Origin: CAYPTY01 sp965659005
GTDB taxonomy: Bacteria; Bacteroidota; Rhodothermia; Balneolales; Balneolaceae
Length of the DNA: 46,070 nt
Direction of reading: 5' to 3'
Assembly: GCA_965659005.1 (NCBI GenBank)
Contig: CBFHVG010000061.1
Span: forward strand, 1-46,070
Part shown: positions 33,869 to 42,919 of the stretch, piece after piece
Numbering within the stretch: position 1 is the stretch's first letter
Layout: each line of letters starts with the position of its first letter
Notes under the pieces: generated by a model
The model's database searches: none
What the model was told of the DNA's origin: nothing
What the model saw: only the letters and a program-made list of their open reading frames with translations
Position numbers and translations under genes: made by a program

Positions 33869-35380
33869 ATGTCATATCAATCAATGGTTTATATCAATCA
33901 CTTGTCAAATCATCAAGATGAAACTGTAACATTAAAGGGATGGGTATATAATATCCGTACATCGAAAGCCTTAGTGTTTGTTGAACTTCGAGATGGTACC
34001 GGAATTTCTCAATGCATAATCGCAAAAGAGGATGTATCAGAAGAAATTTGGGAGTCTGCAAATAGTCTTCGTCAGGAAAGTTCACTAGAACTTACAGGAA
34101 AGGTTATTAAAGACGATAGAAGTATCGGCGGATTTGAAATCCATGTGAGTGATTTAAAAGTTATTCAGATTGCAGAAGATTATCCTATTACACCAAAGGA
34201 ACATGGTGTTGAGTTTCTAATGGAAAATCGTCACTTATGGTTAAGATCGCAGCGGCAGTGGGCTGCAATGCGTGTTCGTAATGAGATCATTTTTGCAATA
34301 CATTCATTCTTTCAGGAAAGAAATTTCGTGCAAATGGATTCCCCAATCTTTACTGGAAATGCCGCTGAGGGGAGTACCACACTATTTGAAACAGATTACT
34401 TCGATGAAAAAGCCTATTTAGCTCAAACAGGTCAACTATATGGTGAAGCTATGGCTATGGCTCATGGATTGATCTATACCTTTGGCCCCACATTCAGAGC
34501 CGAAAAATCCAAAACCAGACGACACCTTACTGAATTCTGGATGATTGAACCGGAAATGGCGTTTTATGACCTTGAGATGAATATGGATTTGGCAGAAGAT
34601 ATGCTAAAGTTCATAGTTGAAAGAGTTCTGGAAAAAAGGTTGAAAGAGCTTGAAATACTTGGCAGAGATATTGATGCACTCAAGAAAGTGGCACAGAATT
34701 CATTTCAGCGAATGACTTATACAGAAGCAGTAGATATTCTGAAAAGTGATGAAACAGCTGAAATGCTGGACAGAATGAAAGAATCTCGAGTTCAGGAAGA
34801 AAAAGACCTTAAGGCTGAAAGAGAAGAAATCAAAAAAGAGCATGGATCTGCTAAAAAGTGGAGAAAGAATCAGATTGATGCCCGCATTAAGGAAATTGCA
34901 TCCAGACTCGATCAGGTAGAGGAAGATCTTCGTAATATCCCTCAATGGAAAGAGTCTGCGATGAATTTTGAATGGGGTAATGACTTTGGAGGTTCTGATG
35001 AGACTGTGCTAACCATGAAATCTGAGGTTCCGATATTTGTCACTCACTGGCCAGAAGAGATTAAGGCCTTCTATATGAAGAGAGATCCAGAGAATGATAA
35101 ACTTGTTCTCGGTATGGATGTTCTGGCGCCTGAAGGTTATGGTGAAATTATTGGTGGTTCTCAACGAGAGGATGATTTAGATCTTATGTTAGAACGCATC
35201 AAACACCATGATTTACCTATGGATGTATTTGAATGGTACCTGGATTTAAGAAGATTCGGTTCTGTTCCGCATGCTGGGTTTGGTCTTGGCCTAGAAAGAA
35301 CGGTTGCTTATATCTGCGGTTTAGCACATGTCAGGGAAACAATACCTTTCCCAAGGATGATGGGTAGATTACGGCCATAA
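33869..35380 (+). CDS. asnS: Asparaginyl-tRNA synthetase with a charged helical insertion
   Basis: 503 residues from the ATG at 33869, five bases after the M16 stop. It has an N-terminal OB-fold anticodon-binding domain (VTLKGWVYNIRTSKALVFVELRDG) and a class II catalytic core with motif 2 FRAEKSKTRRHLTEFWMIEPE and motif 3 GFGLGLERTVAYICG. It charges tRNA-Asn. Bacterial AsnRS proteins are usually about 430-470 residues; the extra length is a Lys/Glu-rich, likely coiled-coil stretch at about 291-367, between motifs 2 and 3. Confidence 0.95.
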   Translation: MSYQSMVYINHLSNHQDETVTLKGWVYNIRTSKALVFVELRDGTGISQCIIAKEDVSEEIWESANSLRQESSLELTGKVIKDDRSIGGFEIHVSDLKVIQIAEDYPITPKEHGVEFLMENRHLWLRSQRQWAAMRVRNEIIFAIHSFFQERNFVQMDSPIFTGNAAEGSTTLFETDYFDEKAYLAQTGQLYGEAMAMAHGLIYTFGPTFRAEKSKTRRHLTEFWMIEPEMAFYDLEMNMDLAEDMLKFIVERVLEKRLKELEILGRDIDALKKVAQNSFQRMTYTEAVDILKSDETAEMLDRMKESRVQEEKDLKAEREEIKKEHGSAKKWRKNQIDARIKEIASRLDQVEEDLRNIPQWKESAMNFEWGNDFGGSDETVLTMKSEVPIFVTHWPEEIKAFYMKRDPENDKLVLGMDVLAPEGYGEIIGGSQREDDLDLMLERIKHHDLPMDVFEWYLDLRRFGSVPHAGFGLGLERTVAYICGLAHVRETIPFPRMMGRLRP

Positions 35381-35459
35381 GATATTTTATAGACATCATA
35401 AACGATTCTAATGTATCAATCGAATGAATTGGGCGTATCTTCGGTTGCTGAATCAGATT

Positions 35460-35789
35460 ATGAGAACGTCTAATACAAATATCATCTTAAGGACTATTGG
35501 CAGGTACTCCCTGTTGTTTCTGCTGTTACTTGGTTTCGTAGCTGGCCAAACACCGGAAGCATTTTGGGCAGAGTTTGGCCTGGAAACTCATATTTCAGAG
35601 ATTCCGCATCAGGACAAAGAAGCTGACACTAAAGATCACAAAGAAGAGGTAGACGACAAAGATGAGTATGAGTTCGCTTATCTGTCTATTGAGCAATTAT
35701 CGGGTCAAAGCATAGGTGGCCTTTCAAAACAACTTAGTGATCTGTCAATATACTTGTCCTTGAACACCCCACCTCCGGAACAGTGCTAA
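35460..35789 (+). CDS. Small exported protein of unknown function upstream of the export operon
   Basis: About 110 residues from the ATG at 35460 (an ATG at 35424 is also in frame). A hydrophobic segment, SLLFLLLLGFVAG, acts as signal peptide or anchor; the rest is hydrophilic and acidic, with a highly charged stretch (HQDKEADTKDHKEEVDDKDE) and a C-terminal NTPPPEQC. I recognise no domain. It lies 87 bases before the degenerate ABC gene on the same strand, which raises the possibility that it is a cargo or accessory protein, but nothing in the sequence proves it. Confidence 0.5.
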   Translation: MRTSNTNIILRTIGRYSLLFLLLLGFVAGQTPEAFWAEFGLETHISEIPHQDKEADTKDHKEEVDDKDEYEFAYLSIEQLSGQSIGGLSKQLSDLSIYLSLNTPPPEQC

Positions 35790-35876
35790 GTTATTTGCTG
35801 TTAAGGCTTTAAGTACTATTTGATACAAACCTGCAGCCCTTCGCAGGAACCACTAAACATCTTTACCCTTTATTCA

Positions 35877-37589
35877 ATGATTACACCATTTCAGAGATTT
35901 GTGCGTCTGTTAACGCCAGATCGAGAAGAAATTCGAAACGTCTACATATACGCTGTACTAGCAGGTGCTGTGAGTTTGTCACTACCACTTGGTATTCAAG
36001 CTATTGTAAACCTAATTCAAGGTGGGCAAGTTAGTACTGCATGGCTTGTGCTTGTTTTTTTAGTTGTATTAGGCCTGGCTATCAATGGAGTATTACAGAT
36101 TTTCCAGTTAAGGATTACGGAAAATCTACAACAGAAAATATTCACACGAGCTGCTTTCGAATTCGCATACAGAATTCCGCGAATTAAAATGGAAGTACTT
36201 TATAAGCATTATGCCCCAGAATTAATCAATCGTTTCTTTGACACTGTTTCTGTTCAAAAGGGGTTGTCAAAAATTCTGATTGATTTCTCTACTGCAACGC
36301 TTCAAATAGTATTTGGGATTATTCTGCTATCACTCTACCATCCATTTTTCATAGCCTTTGGAATACTATTAGTGATATTAGTTTTCCTGATTTTCAGGTT
36401 TACAGCCGCCAGAGGTCTGAAGACTAGTATAGAGGAGTCTGATTACAAGTATAAGGTTGCTCACTGGCTGGAGGAGCTGGCAAGAACTTATACTAGTTTC
36501 AAAATGACTGGTGAAACCGGTTTATCCTTGAGAAGGGTTGATGCATTAACGGAAGGATATCTTAAGACAAGAGAGTCTCACTTTAAGATTCTTATTCAGC
36601 AATTCTCACTAATGGTAGTATTTAAGGTTATTGTTGCTGCCGGCTTGCTAGCAATTGGTGGAATTCTGGTAATGGAGCAAGTAATGAATATTGGGCAGTT
36701 TGTAGCTGCTGAAATTATCATTCTTGTGATTATGTCATCTGTAGAAAAGCTAATTGCAAGCCTTGAAACGATTTATGATGTGTTAACTGCCTTTGAGAAA
36801 ATTGGAAAGGTAACTGACCTTGAGCTGGAATCGGATGAGGGTGTTGAGTTACCTGCGGATGTTAAACATGGTGGTATGAACATCAAATTAAGGGATGTCT
36901 ATTTCACCTACCCAAATTATCACAGACCTACACTAAATGGGTTGAATCTTGATATTAAGTCGGGTTCAAAAGTGATGATCACCGGACCAAACGGATCTGG
37001 TAAGAGTACCTTTATTCACATCATTGCTGGTTTATTTGAAAATCAGGAAGGGCAGATTGTTTTTGACGGTGTACCAAAGTCACGAGTGCAACTAGCTAGT
37101 TTGAGATACTGTATTGGCGGTACATTTACGCATGATGCTTTATTTGAAGGCACCGTGTACGAGAACATATCGATGGGCAAAGACAATGTTCCTCTCGAAA
37201 AAGTACAGGAGATGATTAAAAAACTAAGGCTTGAGGATTTTGTTCATGATTTGCCAGATGGTATAGATACCCAATTGGATCCACAAGGCGAAAAACTACC
37301 ACGTTCAGTAATCCAAAAAATGCTAATGGCAAGGGCAATGGTCGGAAGTCCAAGAATGCTTCTGTTTGAAGACCCATTTGAGCATTTGGATAAAGTAGAT
37401 AAAGATGCCATCATCGATTATTTAATGGATGAAAAACATATTTGGTCTGTAGTTTTTGTTTCCAAGGATAACTACCTCGCACGAAAGGTAGATGAGATAG
37501 TTCTGTTGAAAGATGGTAAAGTTGAGAAAACAGGCAAATATCAGGATATGAAGGAATATGTAAATCAAGCAGGAGCTCACAATGCTTAA
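35877..37589 (+). CDS. ABC transporter half-molecule with degenerate ATPase domain (export system)
   Basis: About 570 residues from ATG 35877; an in-frame TTG at 35820 adds a tail without resemblance. Six membrane helices (about 25-300) precede an ABC domain (about 335-565). Walker A is intact (GPNGSGKST, 370-378). The signature is LPRSV (474-478) in place of LSGGQ. Walker B ends LLFED, so the Asp/Glu pair is reversed (E498, D499). The H-loop histidine is lysine (VFVSKDNYL). The fold matches bacterial half-transporters, so the gene is intact, but ATP hydrolysis is doubtful. The HlyD gene overlaps its end by eight bases. Confidence 0.88.
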   Translation: MITPFQRFVRLLTPDREEIRNVYIYAVLAGAVSLSLPLGIQAIVNLIQGGQVSTAWLVLVFLVVLGLAINGVLQIFQLRITENLQQKIFTRAAFEFAYRIPRIKMEVLYKHYAPELINRFFDTVSVQKGLSKILIDFSTATLQIVFGIILLSLYHPFFIAFGILLVILVFLIFRFTAARGLKTSIEESDYKYKVAHWLEELARTYTSFKMTGETGLSLRRVDALTEGYLKTRESHFKILIQQFSLMVVFKVIVAAGLLAIGGILVMEQVMNIGQFVAAEIIILVIMSSVEKLIASLETIYDVLTAFEKIGKVTDLELESDEGVELPADVKHGGMNIKLRDVYFTYPNYHRPTLNGLNLDIKSGSKVMITGPNGSGKSTFIHIIAGLFENQEGQIVFDGVPKSRVQLASLRYCIGGTFTHDALFEGTVYENISMGKDNVPLEKVQEMIKKLRLEDFVHDLPDGIDTQLDPQGEKLPRSVIQKMLMARAMVGSPRMLLFEDPFEHLDKVDKDAIIDYLMDEKHIWSVVFVSKDNYLARKVDEIVLLKDGKVEKTGKYQDMKEYVNQAGAHNA

Positions 37590-38937
37590 TATTTCAGAGA
37601 ATAGGATTAAAGGAAAGTTTGATGAGGGTGACTATAAGTCACTAAGTGTTATTGAGCGCAAAACATCAAGCAAATTTCTCATTCGTTTCGTACTGAGTCT
37701 GACATTTGTTGTGTTGATATTCTTTTTCCTTCCATGGACTCAGAATATCAGAACAGGTGGGAAAGTAACTACCTTGAGGCCCGAACAACGGCCTCAGGAT
37801 ATTCACTCTGTGATAGCCGGACAGATTACTAAGTGGCATGTTCAAGAAGGTGATTTCGTCCAAAAAGGAGATACTATTGTATCTATATCGGAGATAAAGG
37901 AAAGTTATATCGATCCGAACCTGGTTGAACGAACACGCGAGCAATTAAATGCTAAAGTAAGTTCTGTTGGTTCTTATGCATCTAAAGTGAGTGCTCAGGA
38001 AGATCAGATTAAAGCATTAGGTAACGGTCTAATACTTAAAATACAACAAGCTGAAAACAAACTGATTCAAGCTAAGTTAAAAGTTCAAAGCGATAGCATC
38101 GATTATGAAGCAGCAATCATCAATTATCAGATTGCAGAGCAACAATTCAAACGAATTGAAGAATTGTACGAAGAAGGGCTGAATTCATTGGTAGACTATG
38201 AAAAGCGAAAGCTTAACCTTCGAAAAGCTGAAGCTGAGAAAATTTCAAAACAAAATAAGTTGCTAGCCAGTGGTAATGATTTGATCAATGCCACCGTCGA
38301 ATTAGAATCAATAGAAGCTGATTATCAGGATAAGATTGCTAAAGCTCAATCTGAGAAATTTACGGCTCAATCAAATCAGTTTAATGCAGAGTCAGAAGTG
38401 GCTAAACTTAGGAATAGTTTAACCAATTATGAGATGCGTAATGAATTTTATGCCATTACTGCACCTCAAAGTGGTTATGTGACTCAGGCAATATCCATGG
38501 GTATTGGTGAGACGATAAAAGAAGGTGATACCATTGTTACCATCATGCCAGAGAGATATGAACTGGCCGTGGAAATGTATGTTCGTCCTATTGATTTACC
38601 ATTGCTTCAGAAAGGGCAGGAGGTTCAAATTCAATTTGATGGCTGGCCGGCAATTGTATTTTCTGGATGGCCAAATACAAGTTATGGAACTTATGCTGGT
38701 AGGGTCTTTGCTATTGATAATTTCATTAGTCCGAATGGCAGATATCGTGTCTTGGTATCTGCTGATCCTAAAGAAGTGCCTTGGCCGGATGCCCTAAGGG
38801 TAGGTTCGGGTACAATCAGTATGGTTTTATTAAACGACGTTCCTATTTGGTATGAGCTATGGAGGCAGATCAATGGCTTCCCGCCAAATTACTATGCTAC
38901 CATGGAATCAGCAGAATCATCAGAGTCTAATAAATAA
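37582..38937 (+). CDS. HlyD-family membrane fusion protein
   Basis: 451 residues. A short cytoplasmic N-terminus precedes one transmembrane helix (about 31-51), then a lipoyl-like half (VIAGQITKWHVQEGDFVQKGD), a long coiled-coil hairpin (about 115-280), the second lipoyl half (TAPQSGYVTQAISMGIGETIKEGDT) and beta-barrel domains. It should bridge the inner-membrane ABC protein to the outer-membrane channel. AGGAG lies upstream of its ATG, within the ABC gene end, so it is translationally coupled to the ABC gene. Confidence 0.92.
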   Translation: MLNISENRIKGKFDEGDYKSLSVIERKTSSKFLIRFVLSLTFVVLIFFFLPWTQNIRTGGKVTTLRPEQRPQDIHSVIAGQITKWHVQEGDFVQKGDTIVSISEIKESYIDPNLVERTREQLNAKVSSVGSYASKVSAQEDQIKALGNGLILKIQQAENKLIQAKLKVQSDSIDYEAAIINYQIAEQQFKRIEELYEEGLNSLVDYEKRKLNLRKAEAEKISKQNKLLASGNDLINATVELESIEADYQDKIAKAQSEKFTAQSNQFNAESEVAKLRNSLTNYEMRNEFYAITAPQSGYVTQAISMGIGETIKEGDTIVTIMPERYELAVEMYVRPIDLPLLQKGQEVQIQFDGWPAIVFSGWPNTSYGTYAGRVFAIDNFISPNGRYRVLVSADPKEVPWPDALRVGSGTISMVLLNDVPIWYELWRQINGFPPNYYATMESAESSESNK

Positions 38938-38945
38938 TCAGCATC

Positions 38946-40385
38946 ATGTTCAGATCATTTATCTTATTACTGGGGCTATTATTTAGCCTTAAATCGCTTG
39001 ATGCCAGGTCGCAATCAACTGATAGTGCGAGAGTATTTACCTTTGATAATTACTTAAGCATAGTGAGTCTGAATCACCCACTTGCAAAGGCTGCAGATCT
39101 ACGAACAGATGCTGCTAGGGCGGCAATGCTTCGTGCCAGGGGTGGATTTGATCCTAAAATCTATACTGAAGTTTATGAGAAGAACTTCAAAGAAACTGAA
39201 TATTACCGACTGTTAGACGCTGGTCTTAAAGTACCTACATGGTTGGGTCTTGACCTCAAGGCCGGTTTTGAATCAAATAGAGGTCAATTTTTAGATCCAC
39301 AGAATGACACATCAACTGATGGGTTACTATTTGCTGGTGTTACTTTACCCATCGGTAAGGGATTGTTCATAGATAAACGAAGAGCAGATCTCCGTAAGGC
39401 AAGACTGGCTCAAGGCCTCAATGAAGCAGAAAGATTGAGCCTCATAAATGAGTTGCTCTTTGAAGCTGGTGATGCTTACTGGAGCTGGTTTAGTGCCTAT
39501 AACAATATGAAAGTATTTGAAAATGCACTTGGGCTGGCACAAAACAGAAGACAGTTTGTTAAGCGAGGAGCAGAGCTTGGTAATTTTCCATCAATTGACA
39601 CATTAGAAGCTGGTATTCAGGTTCAGAATAGATTTTTAAGCTACGAACAAGCAAAACTGGATTTTCTGAATGCAACTGCCCAATTATCCGTATTCCTTTG
39701 GGTTGATGGAGAAATTCCAATGGAAATAGGTGAGGATCTATTCCCACAAACATTCGATTTGTTAGACTCTTTTGTGGCAGATCAACAAATTCAGATGAAT
39801 CTGGATACACTTGTTCAAAATCATCCTATGCTTGTTAGAACTGAGTTTAAAATTGATCAGATGAAAGTTGAAAGACGATTGCTCAAGGAAGACCTGAAGC
39901 CAGTTTTAAATTTAAACTATACGCCAATTTCTGAACCTGTAGGGAATAATATTTTTGCTGATTTCCAGGCTGAAAATTACACTTTCGGGTTGGAGTTTAG
40001 TTTCCCAATCTTACTCAGGAAAGAAAGAGGTAATGTAAAGCTTGCAAGTATAGGTATAAGAAATGCAGAGTTTGATCTTCAGAATAAACGACAAGAACTG
40101 GTTTTTAAAAGTCAGGCGGCCCTAAATGAATGGCAAACAACTAAAATTCAAGCTGACCAGTATCAACAAACTGTCGTTGATTATCAGAGTCTGTTAAGAG
40201 GTGAACAACGAAAATTTGACGCCGGTGAATCATCATTATTCCTCGTGAATTCACGGGAAGTTGGTTTTATTCAAGCGCAAACTAAGCTGATTGAGATATT
40301 GGCTAAAAATCAGCTGGCTCGTATCAAAACATATTACTCATTAGGTTTACTTGGTCAAGAGGGAACACTAACCGATCAGCTATAG
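38946..40385 (+). CDS. TolC-family outer-membrane efflux protein
   Basis: 479 residues. A signal peptide (FILLLGLLFSLKSLDARS) is followed by two TolC repeats of long helices and beta strands, for example FDNYLSIVSLNHPLAKAADLR and the C-terminal GESSLFLVNSREVGFIQAQTKL segment. It should form the trimeric outer-membrane channel of the three-gene machine. It starts eight bases after the HlyD gene. Its last three codons lie inside the terminator hairpin and overlap the convergent gene by ten bases. Confidence 0.93.
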   Translation: MFRSFILLLGLLFSLKSLDARSQSTDSARVFTFDNYLSIVSLNHPLAKAADLRTDAARAAMLRARGGFDPKIYTEVYEKNFKETEYYRLLDAGLKVPTWLGLDLKAGFESNRGQFLDPQNDTSTDGLLFAGVTLPIGKGLFIDKRRADLRKARLAQGLNEAERLSLINELLFEAGDAYWSWFSAYNNMKVFENALGLAQNRRQFVKRGAELGNFPSIDTLEAGIQVQNRFLSYEQAKLDFLNATAQLSVFLWVDGEIPMEIGEDLFPQTFDLLDSFVADQQIQMNLDTLVQNHPMLVRTEFKIDQMKVERRLLKEDLKPVLNLNYTPISEPVGNNIFADFQAENYTFGLEFSFPILLRKERGNVKLASIGIRNAEFDLQNKRQELVFKSQAALNEWQTTKIQADQYQQTVVDYQSLLRGEQRKFDAGESSLFLVNSREVGFIQAQTKLIEILAKNQLARIKTYYSLGLLGQEGTLTDQL

Positions 40386-40399
40386 CTGATCGGTTTTTT
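40371..40399 (+). terminator. Terminator hairpin shared by two convergent genes' coding ends
   Basis: ACCGATCAGC (40371-40380), loop TATA, GCTGATCGGT (40385-40394), then six T. Perfect ten-bp stem. The T-run serves the plus-strand export operon only. Both stop codons (TAG at 40383-40385 plus; TGA at 40376-40378 minus) are inside it. Confidence 0.92.
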
Positions 40400-41017
40400 A
40401 TCTTTTAGTATGATTTCGCCTTTGGTCAACCAAGAGATTCCAAATGCGAATAAAGAAATCGTTTCTAGCCAGAATATGTATTGATATGGTTCTAATGCGT
40501 TCTTTAGAGCAGGAATAACAAAAGAGATAGCAATGGTGCTAATACAGAAAAGCATCACATAGCCGCAAATTCGATAAACCCTGTTTCTGTAAATCTTTTG
40601 TTGAGTTGGTTCAGTTGAACCTTTCACAAAAAGAATCAGAGAGAAGTAGATTAATACCAGGAAAAAGGAACCCGCAAAAACCAGATGAAGGATTCCAATT
40701 ATTGTTTTACCTCCACCTCCATGATCGGTTGGTAAGAATGCAGTAAGAATTACAAGCACCGCAGCAATATCTCCTGCAATATTATCCTTCATTTCATATC
40801 CCTTATAAGCAATTAAGCAAACACCAACAGCGCACAAGGTTCCCACAAAGTAGTTTCTCGATATCGTGTGATAATAGTCGCTTATAGAATCCTGAAAACC
40901 AGTTAAATCACTAATCAACCAGCTTGCCAATACTATTACAATGGGAAGGAGAAAGGCCAGTAAGCCAATAACCTTCTGTAAAGTATGAGCATCAATGATT
41001 TGTGGTTTTGAACTCAT
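40376..41017 (-). CDS. Six-TM membrane protein, DUF998-like
   Basis: 213 residues with about six hydrophobic helices (near 17-37, 56-74, 80-97, 106-131, 148-171 and 180-200). A conserved-looking extramembrane motif DSISDYYHTISRNYF follows the first helix and LPTDHGGGGK follows the third. The pattern recalls DUF998-type membrane proteins, but I am not certain of the family and know no function. Its ATG directly abuts the stop of the GH2 gene, so the two form a minus-strand operon. Confidence 0.7.
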   Translation of the reverse strand: MSSKPQIIDAHTLQKVIGLLAFLLPIVIVLASWLISDLTGFQDSISDYYHTISRNYFVGTLCAVGVCLIAYKGYEMKDNIAGDIAAVLVILTAFLPTDHGGGGKTIIGILHLVFAGSFFLVLIYFSLILFVKGSTEPTQQKIYRNRVYRICGYVMLFCISTIAISFVIPALKNALEPYQYIFWLETISLFAFGISWLTKGEIILKDKKPISYS

Positions 41018-42835
41018 TTAATTCTTATTCAGATAGTAATTCTGAAGAACATAGAATGCCTGCTTCTTTTCACCTTCACTGGAGATTAAGCCTTTTCGAT
41101 TCCATCCATCCTGAATGCGAGGTAATGGTCTTCTTGGAGATCTGAAATCAGTAAGAATCCATGGCGAGAATCCCGAGAGTTGCGGAATACGTTCAACCAT
41201 ATCAATGGTCTCTTTATACAGCCATGCTTGGTAATCTTCAGACCATCTTGTTAGGGAATCAGCTCGGAACCCATACAGAGCACCTGCACCGAACTCAGAA
41301 ATAAGTACGGGTTTATTGATGTCAATTTTCCAGTTAATTAGTCTGGCTTTGCCAGGTAAACCATCGTACCAGCCTATGTACTGATTAAAACTAAGGACAT
41401 CTACAACCTCAGCAAATGGATCAGATATAGTTCGGGTATTTTCCAGCCCATCATAGCCACTTTGTTCCTGTGCTGCACTGATGAGTCGGGTTGAGTCAAT
41501 GGCTCTAGTTTTATTAGCTAGTTTTGTTAGGAAGGTATTCCTGTCATTGGAAACTGGAGTTTCATTAGCCATTGACCATATAATAACTGCAGCCCTGTTT
41601 TTATCACGATTCACCATGGAAAGTAGCTGGTTCTCTGCATTGGCATAGGTTTCAGGGTTATCCCAGTCTATTGTCCAGTAAACGGGGATTTCAGACCAAA
41701 CCAATAGACCTAATTCATCAGCCACTCTAACCATATGCTCATTATGAGGATAATGAGCAAGGCGTACATAATTACAACCTAACTCTTTGGCCCATCCAAG
41801 AATGAGTCTGGCATCTGCTTCAGAGTGTGCCCGTCCTCCACGTAATGGATTTTCTTCGTGTATAGAAATGCCTTTCAGAAATATAGGGTCTCCATTGAGT
41901 AGGATATCCTTATCCTTAGTGGAGATCGTTCTGAAACCAATTTTTTCCTCAACTTTATCCTCGTCAAAAGTGATAATTACATCGTATGACTTAGGATTTT
42001 CTGGTGACCAATGTTTAATGCCCCGAACGCGCTCGTTTATTTCAACTCTTCCGTATTTATCTGTTCGTAAATTGACTTCGACTTCATGATCAGGTATTGA
42101 AAAGGTTACTAATTTGTCGGAAATATCCATTCCATTTAGCTGAATAAAACCATTGATTTGATTCATTTCACCGGGTTCAAGCTGAATCAAATAATCATCT
42201 ATATAATTTATTGGCGTGGAGAGCAGTTTCACGTCACGTGTAATACCACCATAATTCCACCAATCAGTATTAAGTGTGGGTACGGCTTCTGCTTTACGTT
42301 TATTGTCGACCTTAACTACTAAGGAGTTTTTAACATTATTCAGAATTTCCGTCACCTCGAAGTGAAAAGGAGTGAAGCCACCGATATGCTTTCCTAGCTT
42401 CTTTCCATTCAGGTAAACCTCAGCTTCATAGTTGACAGCACCGAAATAGATAAAGTAACGTTGGGCATTGGATGGATTAACTTCGAAAGTCTTTCTATAC
42501 CAAACAGTGCCTTCATAATAGAATAAGTTCTCTTTTTGTGAATTCCAGTCGCCGGGAACCATGATGCTTTCAGATTCATCGAAGTTGTATTCAAGCAGCT
42601 CACTTCTATTGTCTACCTTTGAATCAGTGAAATAAGCGTTCTTACCAGGATTCTCCATTTGGTCAAAAGCGTCATATCTATAGTTGTAATAACCATTTTC
42701 ATAGGGGTCAACAATGTATTTCCACTCACCATTAAGACTTATGCTATTTCTGTTATAACTGTTGGTTAAAAGTGTTTGTGCAATTGCTGTTTGAGAAAAC
42801 AAAGCAATTAGTAAGATGTATTTGAATAGTCTCAT
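41018..42835 (-). CDS. Exported glycoside hydrolase family 2 enzyme (beta-glucuronidase/galactosidase type)
   Basis: 605 residues with signal peptide YILLIALFSQTAIAQ. GH2 order is seen: jelly-roll sugar-binding domain (about 30-210), immunoglobulin-like domain (about 215-310, ending IGFRTIST) and TIM barrel (about 315-600). The acid/base is E425 in WSMANETP and the nucleophile E514 in VLISEFGAG. Size and FLKGISIHEENPLRGG point to the beta-glucuronidase branch, but beta-galactosidase or other activity is possible. Exported to the periplasm or surface; no sorting domain at the C-terminus. Confidence 0.88.
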   Translation of the reverse strand: MRLFKYILLIALFSQTAIAQTLLTNSYNRNSISLNGEWKYIVDPYENGYYNYRYDAFDQMENPGKNAYFTDSKVDNRSELLEYNFDESESIMVPGDWNSQKENLFYYEGTVWYRKTFEVNPSNAQRYFIYFGAVNYEAEVYLNGKKLGKHIGGFTPFHFEVTEILNNVKNSLVVKVDNKRKAEAVPTLNTDWWNYGGITRDVKLLSTPINYIDDYLIQLEPGEMNQINGFIQLNGMDISDKLVTFSIPDHEVEVNLRTDKYGRVEINERVRGIKHWSPENPKSYDVIITFDEDKVEEKIGFRTISTKDKDILLNGDPIFLKGISIHEENPLRGGRAHSEADARLILGWAKELGCNYVRLAHYPHNEHMVRVADELGLLVWSEIPVYWTIDWDNPETYANAENQLLSMVNRDKNRAAVIIWSMANETPVSNDRNTFLTKLANKTRAIDSTRLISAAQEQSGYDGLENTRTISDPFAEVVDVLSFNQYIGWYDGLPGKARLINWKIDINKPVLISEFGAGALYGFRADSLTRWSEDYQAWLYKETIDMVERIPQLSGFSPWILTDFRSPRRPLPRIQDGWNRKGLISSEGEKKQAFYVLQNYYLNKN

Positions 42836-42919
42836 TTGATGTGATTTAAACCCTTAAATTTCGCTCAATATCCCAAATATTGATGGTCGATAAAAGCAAT
42901 GATTTAGTATCTTCATGCC

